Assembly (NCBI RefSeq): GCF_003626975.1
Contig: NZ_CP032616.1
Span: forward strand, 3,472,001 to 3,536,000
Source of the DNA: Pseudomonas sp. DY-1
GTDB lineage: Bacteria; Pseudomonadota; Gammaproteobacteria; Pseudomonadales; Pseudomonadaceae
Length of the DNA stretch: 64,000 bases
Reading direction: 5' to 3'
Each line of letters starts with the position of its first letter. The stretch's first letter is position 1. The position numbers and the translations under genes were made by a program. Shown piece by piece: positions 25,629-34,141 of this stretch. Below the pieces are notes generated by a model. That model was not told the origin of the DNA. It saw only the letters and a program-made list of their open reading frames with translations, and searched no databases.

Positions 25629-26370
25629 GGGGTTTCTCCAGCTCCTTGTCGAAGGCATAGGGTTGTTTCCAGCGGACGAACAGCGGACGAAGCTCGCCAC
25701 TGGCGACCAATGCGTCCATGCGACGGTCGAACATGTCCGCCAGGCGACGGCCACGCGGCGTGTCGGCGAAGCCCAGGTACAACGGCAGGCGCGCCAGTGG
25801 GGTTACACGGTACTTGCCGGGCTCGGCCGCGCTCTCCAGCACGTCGTCGACTTCGGTTCGGGCGTCGATGTAGAAGTCCACGTGCCCCAGTTCGAGCATC
25901 GAGAGTATGCCGCTGCGCCGCTGGATTTCCTTGAAGTGCTTCAGATTCGGCAGGTAGTCCTGGTAGTCGTAACCACGAATCCAGGCCAGGCGGTACTGGC
26001 CGAGGGTGGCCAGGGTGGGAACCGGGGTTGAACGCAGCGAGAGTGCGCTGACCTGGTCGGCGTCGTAGTGCCAGCGCGGGTAGTACGCGCTCTGGACCTC
26101 ATTGCGATAGGAGCCGACCCAGGCATCTGCCTCGCCGCGCTGCACCAGGCCAATGGAGCGGGTATAGGGTACGGAGTGAATCTTGAGCTGGATGCCTTCG
26201 GGTTCGTAGACCTTGCGCAGGATGTCCCAGCCGAGCCCTTTGCCGTTTGCCTCGGTGTGCTCGGGCCAGACCTCGCTGGCGAGGTGGATTTCATTGGACG
26301 GGAACTCGTCGGCCCACGCTGCGGGGAGCAGCAGGCAACCGATCAGAACCGCCAGAATCCAGCTCCGCAT
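25615..26370 (-). CDS. Periplasmic solute-binding protein, family 3
   Basis: 251 residues. Signal peptide MRSWILAVLIGCLLLPAAWA, then the bilobed family 3 layout: IHLASEVWPEHTEANGKGLGWDILRKVY, QRGEADAWVGSYRNE, and LELGHVDFYIDARTEVDDVL. Such proteins usually bind amino acids for ABC importers, but there is no permease or ATPase here, so it may be an orphan or a sensor-type receptor. Overlaps the retropepsin gene by 14 bases and is likely co-transcribed with it. Confidence 0.75.
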   Translation of the reverse strand: MRSWILAVLIGCLLLPAAWADEFPSNEIHLASEVWPEHTEANGKGLGWDILRKVYEPEGIQLKIHSVPYTRSIGLVQRGEADAWVGSYRNEVQSAYYPRWHYDADQVSALSLRSTPVPTLATLGQYRLAWIRGYDYQDYLPNLKHFKEIQRRSGILSMLELGHVDFYIDARTEVDDVLESAAEPGKYRVTPLARLPLYLGFADTPRGRRLADMFDRRMDALVASGELRPLFVRWKQPYAFDKELEKPHVAP

Positions 26371-26416
26371 TGCGCCTCCGTCTACCAGCTCATCGTGGCC
26401 GCTGGTCCTGACAAGA

Positions 26417-26917
26417 CTAGGCTACGCCCCAGACGATGAGTTGCATTGCCAGCCAGGCGAAGACACCGGCCAGCACATCGTCGAGCATGATGCCCACGCC
26501 GCCGTGGACGTGGCGGTCGATCCAGCGGATCGGCCAAGGCTTGAGGATGTCCATTACGCGGAAGACCAGGAAGCCCAGCAAAAGCCAGTGCCAACCTTCC
26601 GGCACCAACCAGAGGGTGATCCACATGCCGACCATCTCATCCCACACGATGCCTTCATGGTCGTGGACACGCAGGTCATCGGCGACCCTGCCGCACAGCC
26701 AGAAGCCAAACAGCATGGTGAGGCCCAGCATCAGCCAGTAGCCCCAGTCCGGCAGCATCTGCCAGAGCGGGATGAATGGCAGCGCCACCAGCGACCCCCA
26801 GGTACCCGGGGCCTTGGGCAAGGTTCCCGAGCCAAAGCCGAAGGCGATGAAGTGCCAGGGGTTGCTCCACACCGAATGGGGGATGGGTTGCGGCGTGGCC
26901 GATTCGCGATCAGTCAC
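26417..26917 (-). CDS. pgpA: Phosphatidylglycerophosphatase A
   Basis: 166 residues, four membrane segments. PgpA signatures FGFGSGTLPKAPGTWGS near the N-terminus and DEMVGMWITLWLVP with RVMDILKPWPIRWIDR. Dephosphorylates phosphatidylglycerophosphate to phosphatidylglycerol at the inner membrane. GTG 26917 overlaps the thiL stop by 8 bases, the usual thiL-pgpA coupling. Confidence 0.9.
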   Translation of the reverse strand: MTDRESATPQPIPHSVWSNPWHFIAFGFGSGTLPKAPGTWGSLVALPFIPLWQMLPDWGYWLMLGLTMLFGFWLCGRVADDLRVHDHEGIVWDEMVGMWITLWLVPEGWHWLLLGFLVFRVMDILKPWPIRWIDRHVHGGVGIMLDDVLAGVFAWLAMQLIVWGVA

Positions 26918-27878
26918 CTTGACTCCCGAAATGTTGATAGCCCAGTGCCGGCGGCTGAAGTATTGCGCCGGCATCGTCCAGCAGATGAACACCCTGCCCG
27001 GCTGCGACGCGGCCGATCACTGCCACTTCCGGCCAGTCCGCCCGGATGGCGGCCAGCTCACTGGCGGGCAGGGTAAAGGCCAGGCGGTAGTCGTCGCCAC
27101 CGGACAGCGCACAATTGAGCGCGAATTCCCTGGAAAAGAGGCTTTCGAGTGCCGAAGACAGCGGCAGCTTGGTGGCTTCCACCAGCAGTGCCACGCCGGA
27201 GGTTGCGGCGATATGACCGCAATCGGCAAGTAGTCCGTCGGAAATGTCCAGGGCTGCTGTGGCCCGTCCACGCAGCGCCTGGCCGAGGGCCAGCTGAGGC
27301 TGTGGCGCCCAGTAACGTTGCAGCAGGTAATCCACCTCTGGCCCGCGTTCCTGGCGCTCGCCAAGCACCAGTGGCAATGCCCCACCGCCATCGCCCAGGC
27401 TACCGCCCACGCAGAGCAGGTCACCCGGACGCGCCCCGGCACGGGTCAGCGCCTGGCCGGCCGGGACGCGGCCGAACACGGTGAGGGTCAGGCTTAGCGG
27501 TCCACGCGTGGTATCACCACCGACCAGTCCGATTCCGCAATCGCTCGCCATTGCACAGAGTCCGCGGGCGAAGCCTTCGAGCCAGTCGGCGCGGGCGTCG
27601 GGCAGGGTCAGGGCAAGGGTGAAGGCGATGGGCTTGGCGCCCATGGCTGCCAGATCACTGGCGGAAACCGCCAGAGCACGCTGGCCAAGGAGGAAGGGGT
27701 CGGCGTCATCGGGGAAATGCACGCCAGCCACCAGTGTGTCGGTGGAGATCGCCAGCTGCTCGCCAGCCGGTAGCTGAAGCAGGGCGCAGTCGTCGCCAAT
27801 GCCAAGGGCAATGCCTTCGCCCCCGGCCGCGCATGCGGCGGAGGCGAAGAAACGGCGGATCAGCTCGAACTCACCCAC
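26910..27878 (-). CDS. thiL: Thiamine-monophosphate kinase
   Basis: 322 residues. Phosphorylates thiamine monophosphate to the diphosphate cofactor. AIR-synthase-like fold with GIGDDCALL, ISTDTLVAGVHF, DLAAMGAKP, GGDTTRGPLSLT and DISDGLLADCGH. The GTG at 27878 gives the family start VGEFELIRRFF. It sits 13 bases after nusB in the nusB-thiL-pgpA order typical of pseudomonads. Confidence 0.92.
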   Translation of the reverse strand: MGEFELIRRFFASAACAAGGEGIALGIGDDCALLQLPAGEQLAISTDTLVAGVHFPDDADPFLLGQRALAVSASDLAAMGAKPIAFTLALTLPDARADWLEGFARGLCAMASDCGIGLVGGDTTRGPLSLTLTVFGRVPAGQALTRAGARPGDLLCVGGSLGDGGGALPLVLGERQERGPEVDYLLQRYWAPQPQLALGQALRGRATAALDISDGLLADCGHIAATSGVALLVEATKLPLSSALESLFSREFALNCALSGGDDYRLAFTLPASELAAIRADWPEVAVIGRVAAGQGVHLLDDAGAILQPPALGYQHFGSQGD

Positions 27879-27891
27879 GCGCGAGCTGCAA

Positions 27892-28365
27892 TCAGCGCTT
27901 GCCGCCGCGGACTTCGGCGGCCCGCAAGCGCGGTGCCAGCTTGTCCAGCACGCCGTTGACGAACTTGTGCCCGTCGGTGGCGCCAAACACCTTGGCCAGT
28001 TCGATGCCTTCGTTGATAACCACGCGATACGGCACGTCCTGGCGGTTCATCAGCTCAAAGGTCGACAGGCGCAGGATCGCCAACTCTACCGGGTCCACTT
28101 CTTCAAGGGCACGATCCAGGCAAGGCAGGAAGGCCGCATCGATCTCAGTCTTCTGGCGCGGCACGCCGTGCAGGATCTCGTGGAAGTAGGCACCGTCTAC
28201 CGTGCTGAAATCGTTGTCGACGCGGAACTGCGCCTCGATTTCGTTGAGCGGCTGACCAGCAATGTGCCAGGAGTAGAGTGCCTGCATCGCCAGGCTGCGG
28301 GCCTGGCGACGGGCTGCAATCTTGCCTTTCGGTGCCTTGGGCGCCGAACCGTCTGCGTTGCTCAC
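27892..28365 (-). CDS. nusB: Transcription antitermination factor NusB
   Basis: 157 residues. RNA-binding helical protein that joins NusE on boxA for rRNA antitermination. Family features: [52 protein letters not shown] and [10 protein letters not shown]. Start overlaps the ribH stop by 4 bases. Confidence 0.94.
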   Translation of the reverse strand: MSNADGSAPKAPKGKIAARRQARSLAMQALYSWHIAGQPLNEIEAQFRVDNDFSTVDGAYFHEILHGVPRQKTEIDAAFLPCLDRALEEVDPVELAILRLSTFELMNRQDVPYRVVINEGIELAKVFGATDGHKFVNGVLDKLAPRLRAAEVRGGKR

Positions 28366-28838
28366 TTGGCCTCCAGGGCAGCCAGCAGGCTAACCATCTC
28401 CAGGGCGGACAGGGCAGCTTCTGCGCCCTTGTTGCCGGCTTTGGTGCCGGAACGCTCGATGGCTTGCTCAATGGAGTCGACGGTCAGCACGCCGAAGGCG
28501 ACCGGAACGCCGAACTCCATGGAAACCTGGGCCAGGCCCTTGGTGCACTCACCGGCAACGTATTCGAAATGCGGGGTGCCGCCACGAATGACCGCGCCGA
28601 GGGCGATGATGGCGGAGTACTCGCCTTGCTGGGCGACCTTCTGGGCTACCAGCGGGATCTCAAACGCGCCGGGAGCGCGGATGATGGTGATGTCGTTTTC
28701 GCTGACACCGTGGCGAACCAGAGCGTCTACGGCGCCGCTTACCAGGCTTTCCACGACGAAACTGTTGAAACGGCCGACCACCAGGGCATAGCGGCCTTTG
28801 GGGGCGATGAAGGTACCTTCGATGGTCTTCAGGGACAT
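28362..28838 (-). CDS. ribH: 6,7-dimethyl-8-ribityllumazine synthase
   Basis: 158 residues. Condenses the ribityl pyrimidine with 3,4-dihydroxybutanone phosphate; the penultimate riboflavin step. Motifs [49 protein letters not shown] and [19 protein letters not shown]. Part of the ribE-ribBX-ribH-nusB run behind the FMN riboswitch. Confidence 0.95.
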   Translation of the reverse strand: MSLKTIEGTFIAPKGRYALVVGRFNSFVVESLVSGAVDALVRHGVSENDITIIRAPGAFEIPLVAQKVAQQGEYSAIIALGAVIRGGTPHFEYVAGECTKGLAQVSMEFGVPVAFGVLTVDSIEQAIERSGTKAGNKGAEAALSALEMVSLLAALEAK

Positions 28839-28899
28839 GGGCGAGTTCTCGTCAATTAAAGAGCGAGGGCCCCGGCCTTGACGGTCGGAGCCCTGCGGG

Positions 28900-29994
28900 T
28901 CATTCAGCGGGCAGGTATTCTACAACTTCCAGGTCGAAACCGGATATCGCGTTGAACTTCATCGGCGAACTCATCAGGCGCATCTTGCGCACCCCGAGGT
29001 CGCGGAGAATCTGCGATCCGGCACCGACGGTGCTGTAGGTGGTCGGATTGGTGACCTTGGTTTCCGCTCCCAGCTGACGCTCCAGGTGCGCCAGCAGCTG
29101 CGGGCCGGTCAGCGGGTTGCCCAGCAGCAGCACTACGCCGCTACCGGCCTTGGCCACCGCGCTCATGGCAGCCCGCAGGCTCCAGCGGCCTTCCTGGTTG
29201 ACCATGAACAGGTCGCGCAGCGGGTCCATGTTGTGGACCCGCACCAGGGTCGGTTCTTCCGGGCAGATCTTGCCCAGGGTCAGCGCCATGTGCACATCGC
29301 CTTCCACGGAATCACGATAGGTCACCAGGTTGAAGTGGCCCAGTTCGCTATCCAGCGGCTGCTCGGCGATGCGCTCGACGGTGCGTTCATGGATCAGGCG
29401 ATAGTGGATGAGGTCGGCGATGGTGCCGATCTTGATCCCGTGCTCGGCGGCGAAGGCCTCTAGCTCGGGGCGACGGGACATGGTGCCGTCGTCGTTCATG
29501 ATCTCGCAGATCACGCCGCTGGCCTCGAAGCCAGCCATGCGCGACAGGTCGCAAGCCGCCTCGGTGTGACCGGCGCGGGCCAGCACACCGCCTGGCTGAG
29601 CCATCAACGGGAAGATGTGACCGGGGCTGACGATGTCTTCGGCCTTGGCACCTTTGGCCGCGGCCACCTGTACGGTGCGTGCGCGGTCGGCGGCGGAGAT
29701 ACCGGTGGTCACACCTTCGGCCGCCTCGATGGAGACGGTGAACTTGGTGCCGAAGCCGGAACCGTTGCGCGGCGCCATCAGCGGCAGCTTCAGGAGTTCG
29801 CAACGCTCGCGGGTCATCGGCATGCAGATCAGGCCACGGGCGAAGCGGGCCATGAAGTTGATGTGCTCGGCCTGCACGCACTCGGAGGCCATGATCAGGT
29901 CGCCTTCGTTCTCGCGATCCTCGTCATCCATGAGGATGACCATCTTGCCCTGGCGGATGTCTTCGATCAGTTCGTCGATGCTGTTGAGAGCCAT
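28900..29994 (-). CDS. ribBX: RibB (3,4-DHBP synthase) fused to a degenerate GTP cyclohydrolase II-like domain
   Basis: 364 residues. The N-terminal 200 residues are an intact 3,4-dihydroxy-2-butanone-4-phosphate synthase: [48 protein letters not shown]. It makes the four-carbon unit of riboflavin from ribulose 5-phosphate. The C-terminal domain aligns in outline with GTP cyclohydrolase II, but the zinc cysteines are gone: where the family has H-x-x-C-x-T-G-D, this has [13 protein letters not shown], followed by QEGRWSL. So the domain should not be catalytic. This hybrid (RibBX) occurs in several gammaproteobacteria. Genuine activity is supplied by ribA at 24.2 kb. Confidence 0.88.
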   Translation of the reverse strand: MALNSIDELIEDIRQGKMVILMDDEDRENEGDLIMASECVQAEHINFMARFARGLICMPMTRERCELLKLPLMAPRNGSGFGTKFTVSIEAAEGVTTGISAADRARTVQVAAAKGAKAEDIVSPGHIFPLMAQPGGVLARAGHTEAACDLSRMAGFEASGVICEIMNDDGTMSRRPELEAFAAEHGIKIGTIADLIHYRLIHERTVERIAEQPLDSELGHFNLVTYRDSVEGDVHMALTLGKICPEEPTLVRVHNMDPLRDLFMVNQEGRWSLRAAMSAVAKAGSGVVLLLGNPLTGPQLLAHLERQLGAETKVTNPTTYSTVGAGSQILRDLGVRKMRLMSSPMKFNAISGFDLEVVEYLPAE

Positions 29995-30011
29995 GGGCCC
30001 TCCTTCTGAAT

Positions 30012-30674
30012 TCAGTGTTTGAGGTAGCCGTGTTCGGCGAGGAAGCTTTCGGTCAGGCCGGAGGACTGGGGCTCAGCCGCCTTGTCGCCCAGCAGCAGGC
30101 GTTCCAGGTAGCGGGCCAGCAGGTCGACCTCCAGGTTGACGCGGCGCCCCGGTCGGTAGTCGACCATGATGGTCTCGGCCAGGGTGTGCGGGACGATGGT
30201 CAGCTCGAACTCCGCGCCGTTTACCGAATTCACCGTCAGGCTGGTGCCGTCGACGGTGATCGAACCCTTCAGGGCAATGTACTTGGCCAGCTCGCGCGGT
30301 GCGCGGATGCGGAATTGCACGGCGCGGGCGTTGTCTTCCCGCGCCACGACTTCGCCGATACCGTCGACATGGCCGCTGACCAGGTGGCCGCCAAGACGGC
30401 TGGTGGGAGTCAGGGCCTTTTCCAGGTTGACCGGACTACCGGCCTTGAGGTCGTCAAAGGCAGTGCGAGCCAGGGTTTCGCGGCTGACGTCGGCCCAGAA
30501 GCCGTTACCGGGCAGTTCCACTGCGGTGAGGCAGACGCCATTGACCGCGATGCTGTCGCCGAGCTTGACGTCACCGAGGTCCAGCTTGCCGGTTTCCACC
30601 AGGACACGAACGTCGCCCCCCTTGGGGGTGATCGCACGGATGGTGCCGATGGCTTCGATTATGCCGGTGAACAT
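30012..30674 (-). CDS. ribE: Riboflavin synthase, alpha chain
   Basis: 220 residues with the characteristic internal duplication: MFTGIIEAIGTI ... GDSIAVNGVCLTAVE in the first half and LGGHLVSGHVDGIGEV ... GSITVDGTSLTVN in the second. Dismutates two lumazine molecules to riboflavin. It is the first recognised gene after the FMN riboswitch. Its start lies inside the tail of a leader ORF (stop at 30659), suggesting coupling. Named ribC in some pseudomonads. Confidence 0.94.
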   Translation of the reverse strand: MFTGIIEAIGTIRAITPKGGDVRVLVETGKLDLGDVKLGDSIAVNGVCLTAVELPGNGFWADVSRETLARTAFDDLKAGSPVNLEKALTPTSRLGGHLVSGHVDGIGEVVAREDNARAVQFRIRAPRELAKYIALKGSITVDGTSLTVNSVNGAEFELTIVPHTLAETIMVDYRPGRRVNLEVDLLARYLERLLLGDKAAEPQSSGLTESFLAEHGYLKH

Positions 30675-30799
30675 GGGACCTCCAGAGCTTGCAGCGAACC
30701 GACAGAAGCCGGTGAAAGACGCATTATAGGCGCCCACCCCTCGCCCGCGCGCAGGCAAGCCGCCGGCGCCGGAAGGATCTGGGTTGTTGCATATGACAT
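30659..30799 (-). CDS. Leader ORF between FMN riboswitch and riboflavin synthase
   Basis: 46 codons starting MSYATTQILPAPAACLRAGE and ending 15 bases inside ribE. A strong Shine-Dalgarno AGGAG lies 8 bases before the ATG and abuts a hairpin (CCTGTTT / AAACAGG at 30811-30830) just downstream of the riboswitch. Opening and closing of that hairpin could expose or hide this site. The peptide has no recognisable domain, so translation itself, coupled to ribE, may be what matters. It could be a fortuitous ORF; coding status is unproven. Confidence 0.45.
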   Translation of the reverse strand: MSYATTQILPAPAACLRAGEGWAPIMRLSPASVGSLQALEVPCSPA

Positions 30800-30810
30800 C
30801 GATGTAACTC

Positions 30811-30830
30811 CTGTTTCGTGAAAAACAGGG
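30811..30830 (-). promoter_or_regulatory. Hairpin next to the leader-ORF ribosome binding site
   Basis: CCTGTTT pairs with AAACAGG around a 6-base loop. On the minus strand the 3' arm runs directly into AGGAGTTAC, the leader-ORF Shine-Dalgarno, so pairing would sequester part of it. A plausible riboswitch expression platform. Confidence 0.45.
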
Positions 30831-30896
30831 CGTATCGGATCGAAAGGGATCTGACGGGCACTGGCACGGACGTACGCTGGCCCAGGCAGGCAATCC

Positions 30897-31037
30897 CGTT
30901 CTCTCTTCATCCGGACTATTACCGTCGGCCCCGGAATCTAACCGGGTCTGCTGACCTCGCCATGGACGAGCGCTCGCGGGCTATGCGCTTGGCACGCAAT
31001 TACCGCCGGTGGGGACTTGCACCCCGCCCTGAGAACG
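30897..31037 (-). ncRNA. FMN riboswitch (RFN element)
   Basis: Minus-strand RFN hallmarks in order: AGGGCGGGGTGCAAGTCCCC, ACCGGCGGTAATT, AGCCCGCGAGCG, GATTCCGGGGCCGACGGTAATAGTCCGGATGAA. P1 closes between CGTTCTC (31037 side) and GAGAACG (30897 side). It lies between ribD and ribE and should repress the downstream riboflavin genes when FMN is abundant. Confidence 0.96.
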
Positions 31038-31128
31038 TTTCAGCCAGCATCGAACTGGCTGGCAGGCGTTTTATCACAGTCGTAACGAACTTGCATCGGC
31101 CTGTTCGGCCATATTGGCGGCGGGGAAA

Positions 31129-32238
31129 TCAGGCAGTAGAGCGAGGCACCGCGATGACTCGCCAGTCGTCGCCTACGGCGCGCATTTCCACGATCTTCAA
31201 TTCCTGGGCCTCGGCCATACGTGCCAGCGGCCAGTCAAGCAGCGGGCGGGCGCTGGAACCCAGGAACTTGGCGGCGATGAAAATCTGGTACTCATCCACC
31301 AGTCCGGCACGGGCAAAGGCCCCTGCAAGGCTAGGGCCGGCTTCCACCAGGACCTCGTTGACACCCCGGTTGGCCAGCTCCTGCAACAGTCGGCGCAGAT
31401 CGACATGGCCATCGCCACCCGGCAACACCAGCAGCTCGTGGCCCGGGTAACCATCCTGGGCGCCCGCGCGGGCGGTCGCCACCAGTGTCGGGCCGGCCTG
31501 GAAGAAAGATACTGACAGCGGCACCCGCAGGCGCCCGTCCACCAGCACCCGCAGCGGCGGGCGACTGACGGCCAGCGCAGTGAGCTCAGCGTCCAGACCC
31601 AATTCGTCGGCACGTACGGTCAGGCGTGCAGCATCGGTAAGCACGGTGTCAGCGCCGGTCAACACGACGCTGGCGCGGGCACGCAAGCGCTGCACCGCCG
31701 AGCGGGCCGCCGGACCGGTAATCCACTGGCTTTCGCCACTGGCCATGGCGGTGCGGCCATCAAGGCTCATGGCGAGCTTGACCCTGACGAAGGGCAACCC
31801 CTGTTCCATCCGCTTGATGAAGCCGGCATTCAGTGCACGCGCTTCAGCCTCCAGCACGCCGCTCTCCACGGCGATGCCCGCATCTGCCAGACGTTGCAGG
31901 CCGCGGCCGGCGACCTGGGGATTTGGGTCCTGCATGGCGGCAACCACGCGCCCGACTCCGGCTGCCACCAGCGCATCGGCGCACGGCGGCGTGCGGCCGT
32001 GATGGCTGCAAGGTTCGAGAGTGACGTAGGCAGTGGCGCCACGGGCCAGATCGCCGGCCTGGCGCAGGGCATGGACTTCGGCATGGGGCTCACCGGCGCG
32101 GACGTGCCAGCCTTCACCGACGACCTCGCCATCACGAACGATGACGCAACCGACGCGCGGATTGGGATGGGTTGAGTAGATGCCCTTGCGCGCCAGCTCC
32201 AGGGCGCGGGCCATGTAGGCCTGATCGCTGGTGGCCAT
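31129..32238 (-). CDS. ribD: Bifunctional riboflavin deaminase/reductase
   Basis: 369 residues. N-terminal cytidine-deaminase-like domain with zinc motif HAEVHALRQAG and PCSHHGRTPPC; C-terminal DHFR-like reductase with VKLAMSLDGRTAMASGES and GADTVLTD. Carries out the second and third steps of the riboflavin pyrimidine branch. Its ATG overlaps the nrdR stop by one base, so it is transcribed with nrdR, upstream of the riboswitch. Confidence 0.95.
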   Translation of the reverse strand: MATSDQAYMARALELARKGIYSTHPNPRVGCVIVRDGEVVGEGWHVRAGEPHAEVHALRQAGDLARGATAYVTLEPCSHHGRTPPCADALVAAGVGRVVAAMQDPNPQVAGRGLQRLADAGIAVESGVLEAEARALNAGFIKRMEQGLPFVRVKLAMSLDGRTAMASGESQWITGPAARSAVQRLRARASVVLTGADTVLTDAARLTVRADELGLDAELTALAVSRPPLRVLVDGRLRVPLSVSFFQAGPTLVATARAGAQDGYPGHELLVLPGGDGHVDLRRLLQELANRGVNEVLVEAGPSLAGAFARAGLVDEYQIFIAAKFLGSSARPLLDWPLARMAEAQELKIVEMRAVGDDWRVIAVPRSTA

Positions 32239-32702
32239 CAGTCTTTCGAGGGCTCGCGGGCCAGGCGCTCGATTTCTTCGCGGAACTCGTTGAGATCCTG
32301 GAAGCGGCGATAGACCGAAGCGAAACGGATGTAGGCGACTTCATCGAGCTTCTGCAACTCGACCATCACCAGTTCGCCCAGTACCCGAGATTTCACCTCG
32401 CGCTCGCCGGTGGCGCGCAACTTGTGCTTGATATGGGCGATGGCCGCCTCGAGACGTTCGATGCTCACCGGACGCTTCTCCAGTGCCCGCTGCATGCCGG
32501 CGCGCAGCTTCTCTTCGTCGAAGGGCTGGCGACTGCCGTCCTGCTTGATCAGGCGGGGCATGACCAGCTCGGCGGTCTCGAAGGTAGTGAAGCGTTCTTC
32601 GCAAGCCAGGCACTCGCGACGACGACGCACCTGATCGCCTTCTGCGACCAGCCGCGAATCGATGACCTTGGTGTCGTGGGCGCCGCAGAAAGGACAATGC
32701 AT
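32238..32702 (-). CDS. nrdR: Transcriptional repressor NrdR
   Basis: 154 residues. N-terminal zinc ribbon CPFC ... CLAC ([17 protein letters not shown]) and an ATP-cone domain (RPFDEEKL-type region [20 protein letters not shown]). Senses ATP/dATP and represses ribonucleotide reductase genes. ATG 32702 gives the invariant MHCPFC start. Followed directly by ribD. Confidence 0.95.
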   Translation of the reverse strand: MHCPFCGAHDTKVIDSRLVAEGDQVRRRRECLACEERFTTFETAELVMPRLIKQDGSRQPFDEEKLRAGMQRALEKRPVSIERLEAAIAHIKHKLRATGEREVKSRVLGELVMVELQKLDEVAYIRFASVYRRFQDLNEFREEIERLAREPSKD

Positions 32703-32814
32703 GGCGTTCGAGGAGCATCTGCAGAAAAGGGGGACCATGGTAGCGCATCCCCGGGGCAAGACAAGCCGACGGCTTTGCGCTATAAGGCCCGCGCATACAG
32801 ATCAGGAATTCCAG

Positions 32815-33240
32815 ATGCGCCCACTCCTTCCCCTGCTCCTGGCCGCGCTGCTAGCGGCGTGTGCCAGCGAAGAGCCCGCCCCGGAATTACCCACTCCGGC
32901 ACAGCAACCCAAGGTTGAGGCCACGCCTGCACACATGCGTGAACTCAGCGGCGTGCTGCAGGCGCCGCCCGCGGGCAGCGAGGTGGAGCTGGCGCTGATA
33001 TCGATCGATTCGCGCGACCGCCCGCAACGCCTGCTCGGCAACCTGGTGCTGAACGGCAATGGCGGCCCGCTGCCCTTCCGCCTGCTGTTCAACCCGGAAT
33101 ACTTTCCCCGAGGTGAGCGCGTGGAGCTGCGTGGGCGCGCGAGCCTGTCGGGACAACTGATCCTGAAACTGCAACCTCGCCTGATCCTGCAGCCTGAAAG
33201 CCAGTCCCTCGGACCGTTGCAGATGGTTCCAGCACCATGA
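32815..33240 (+). CDS. YbaY-family lipoprotein
   Basis: 141 residues. Signal peptide with lipobox LAAC (MRPLLPLLLAALLAACASEE), a short Pro-rich linker, then a YbaY-type beta domain (ELSGVLQAPPAGSEVELALI ... LPFRLLFNPEYFPRGERVELRGR). Function of the family is unknown. AGGA precedes ATG 32815. Its stop overlaps the following methyltransferase start by 4 bases. Confidence 0.78.
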   Translation: MRPLLPLLLAALLAACASEEPAPELPTPAQQPKVEATPAHMRELSGVLQAPPAGSEVELALISIDSRDRPQRLLGNLVLNGNGGPLPFRLLFNPEYFPRGERVELRGRASLSGQLILKLQPRLILQPESQSLGPLQMVPAP

Positions 33241-33890
33241 GCGCCCCGGCAGCACTGCAACAGGCACTGGTCCAACTGCTGGGCGACGCCAGCCTCAGCG
33301 CGGAAACCCTGCCGGGAACCGATATCAGGCTCTGGCTGATCGATGCCAACAACATGGACCGCGCCTTCAGCCCCGAAGAAACCCGACGCATCCTCGAAGA
33401 GCCACCCTACTGGTGCTTCTGCTGGGCCAGCGGCCTCGCTCTGGCGCGCTGGCTGGCCGAGAAGCCGGAATGGGTCGCCGGCAAACGCGTGCTGGACTTC
33501 GGCGCTGGCTCGGGCGTGGCCGCCATTGCCGCGGCCAAGGCCGGCGCTGCTGAAGTGGTGGCCTGTGATCTCGACCCACTGGCGTTGGAAGCCTGTCGCG
33601 CCAATGCCGAGCTCAACGGTGTGCAGCTGAGCTATTCGGCGGACTTTTTCCAGGAACAAGACCGCTTCGACCTGATCATCGTCGCCGACGTGCTCTACGA
33701 CCGCGCCAACCTGCCACTACTCGACCACTTCCTTACCCGCGGTCGCCAAGCCCTGGTGGCCGACTCGCGGGTACGCGATTTCCAGCACCCGCTCTATACC
33801 CGCCTTGCCGTGCTGGACGCCTGCACTTGGCCGGACCTGGCCGAGCCGGCGGAATTTCGCAATGTGAGCCTGTATCACGCGATTCGCTGA
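33237..33890 (+). CDS. Class I methyltransferase, ETF-beta lysine methyltransferase-like
   Basis: 217 residues. SAM-binding motif VLDFGAGSGVAAIAAAKAGA, acidic VACDLDPLALEACRANAELN, and motif IV LIIVADVLYDRANLPLL. The segment PPYWCFCWASGLALARWL before motif I is typical of the methyltransferase-16 group that includes electron-transfer-flavoprotein beta lysine methyltransferases. The protein target here is inferred. Translationally coupled to the upstream lipoprotein gene. Confidence 0.8.
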   Translation: MSAPAALQQALVQLLGDASLSAETLPGTDIRLWLIDANNMDRAFSPEETRRILEEPPYWCFCWASGLALARWLAEKPEWVAGKRVLDFGAGSGVAAIAAAKAGAAEVVACDLDPLALEACRANAELNGVQLSYSADFFQEQDRFDLIIVADVLYDRANLPLLDHFLTRGRQALVADSRVRDFQHPLYTRLAVLDACTWPDLAEPAEFRNVSLYHAIR

Positions 33891-34012
33891 GACAGGGCAC
33901 CTTGGCGAGGGAGACATGTTGTGGGGGGGCGCTAGGGGTCCCTCATGATGCTGCGGCCGGGCAAGGAATCGTCCCGGTACAGCTCGGAGTTGGGGCGCCC
34001 CTGCGGGGCGCT

Positions 34013-34037
34013 TGGCGAATGAATTCGCCCCTACAGG
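34013..34037. repeat. GGCGAATGAATTCGCCCCTACAGG repeat, partial copy
   Basis: One arm of the AATTCATTCGC family, next to a GGGGCGCCCC palindrome (33993-34010), in the gap between the methyltransferase and thioredoxin genes. Confidence 0.5.
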
Positions 34038-34141
34038 CAGCAGACCGACCGGCGGGAGAACACCTCGCTCGTACGGGGCATATTCATCCCCCGTCGGCGG
34101 CCTTATGATTCGCCCATTCCTTCGTGCCTTCGAGTGCCCAG

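Noticed and set aside
28862..28895. GGGCCCCGGCC...GGTCGGAGCCC structure between ribBX and ribH
   Set aside because: Imperfect hairpin without a T run; not convincing as a terminator or riboswitch.
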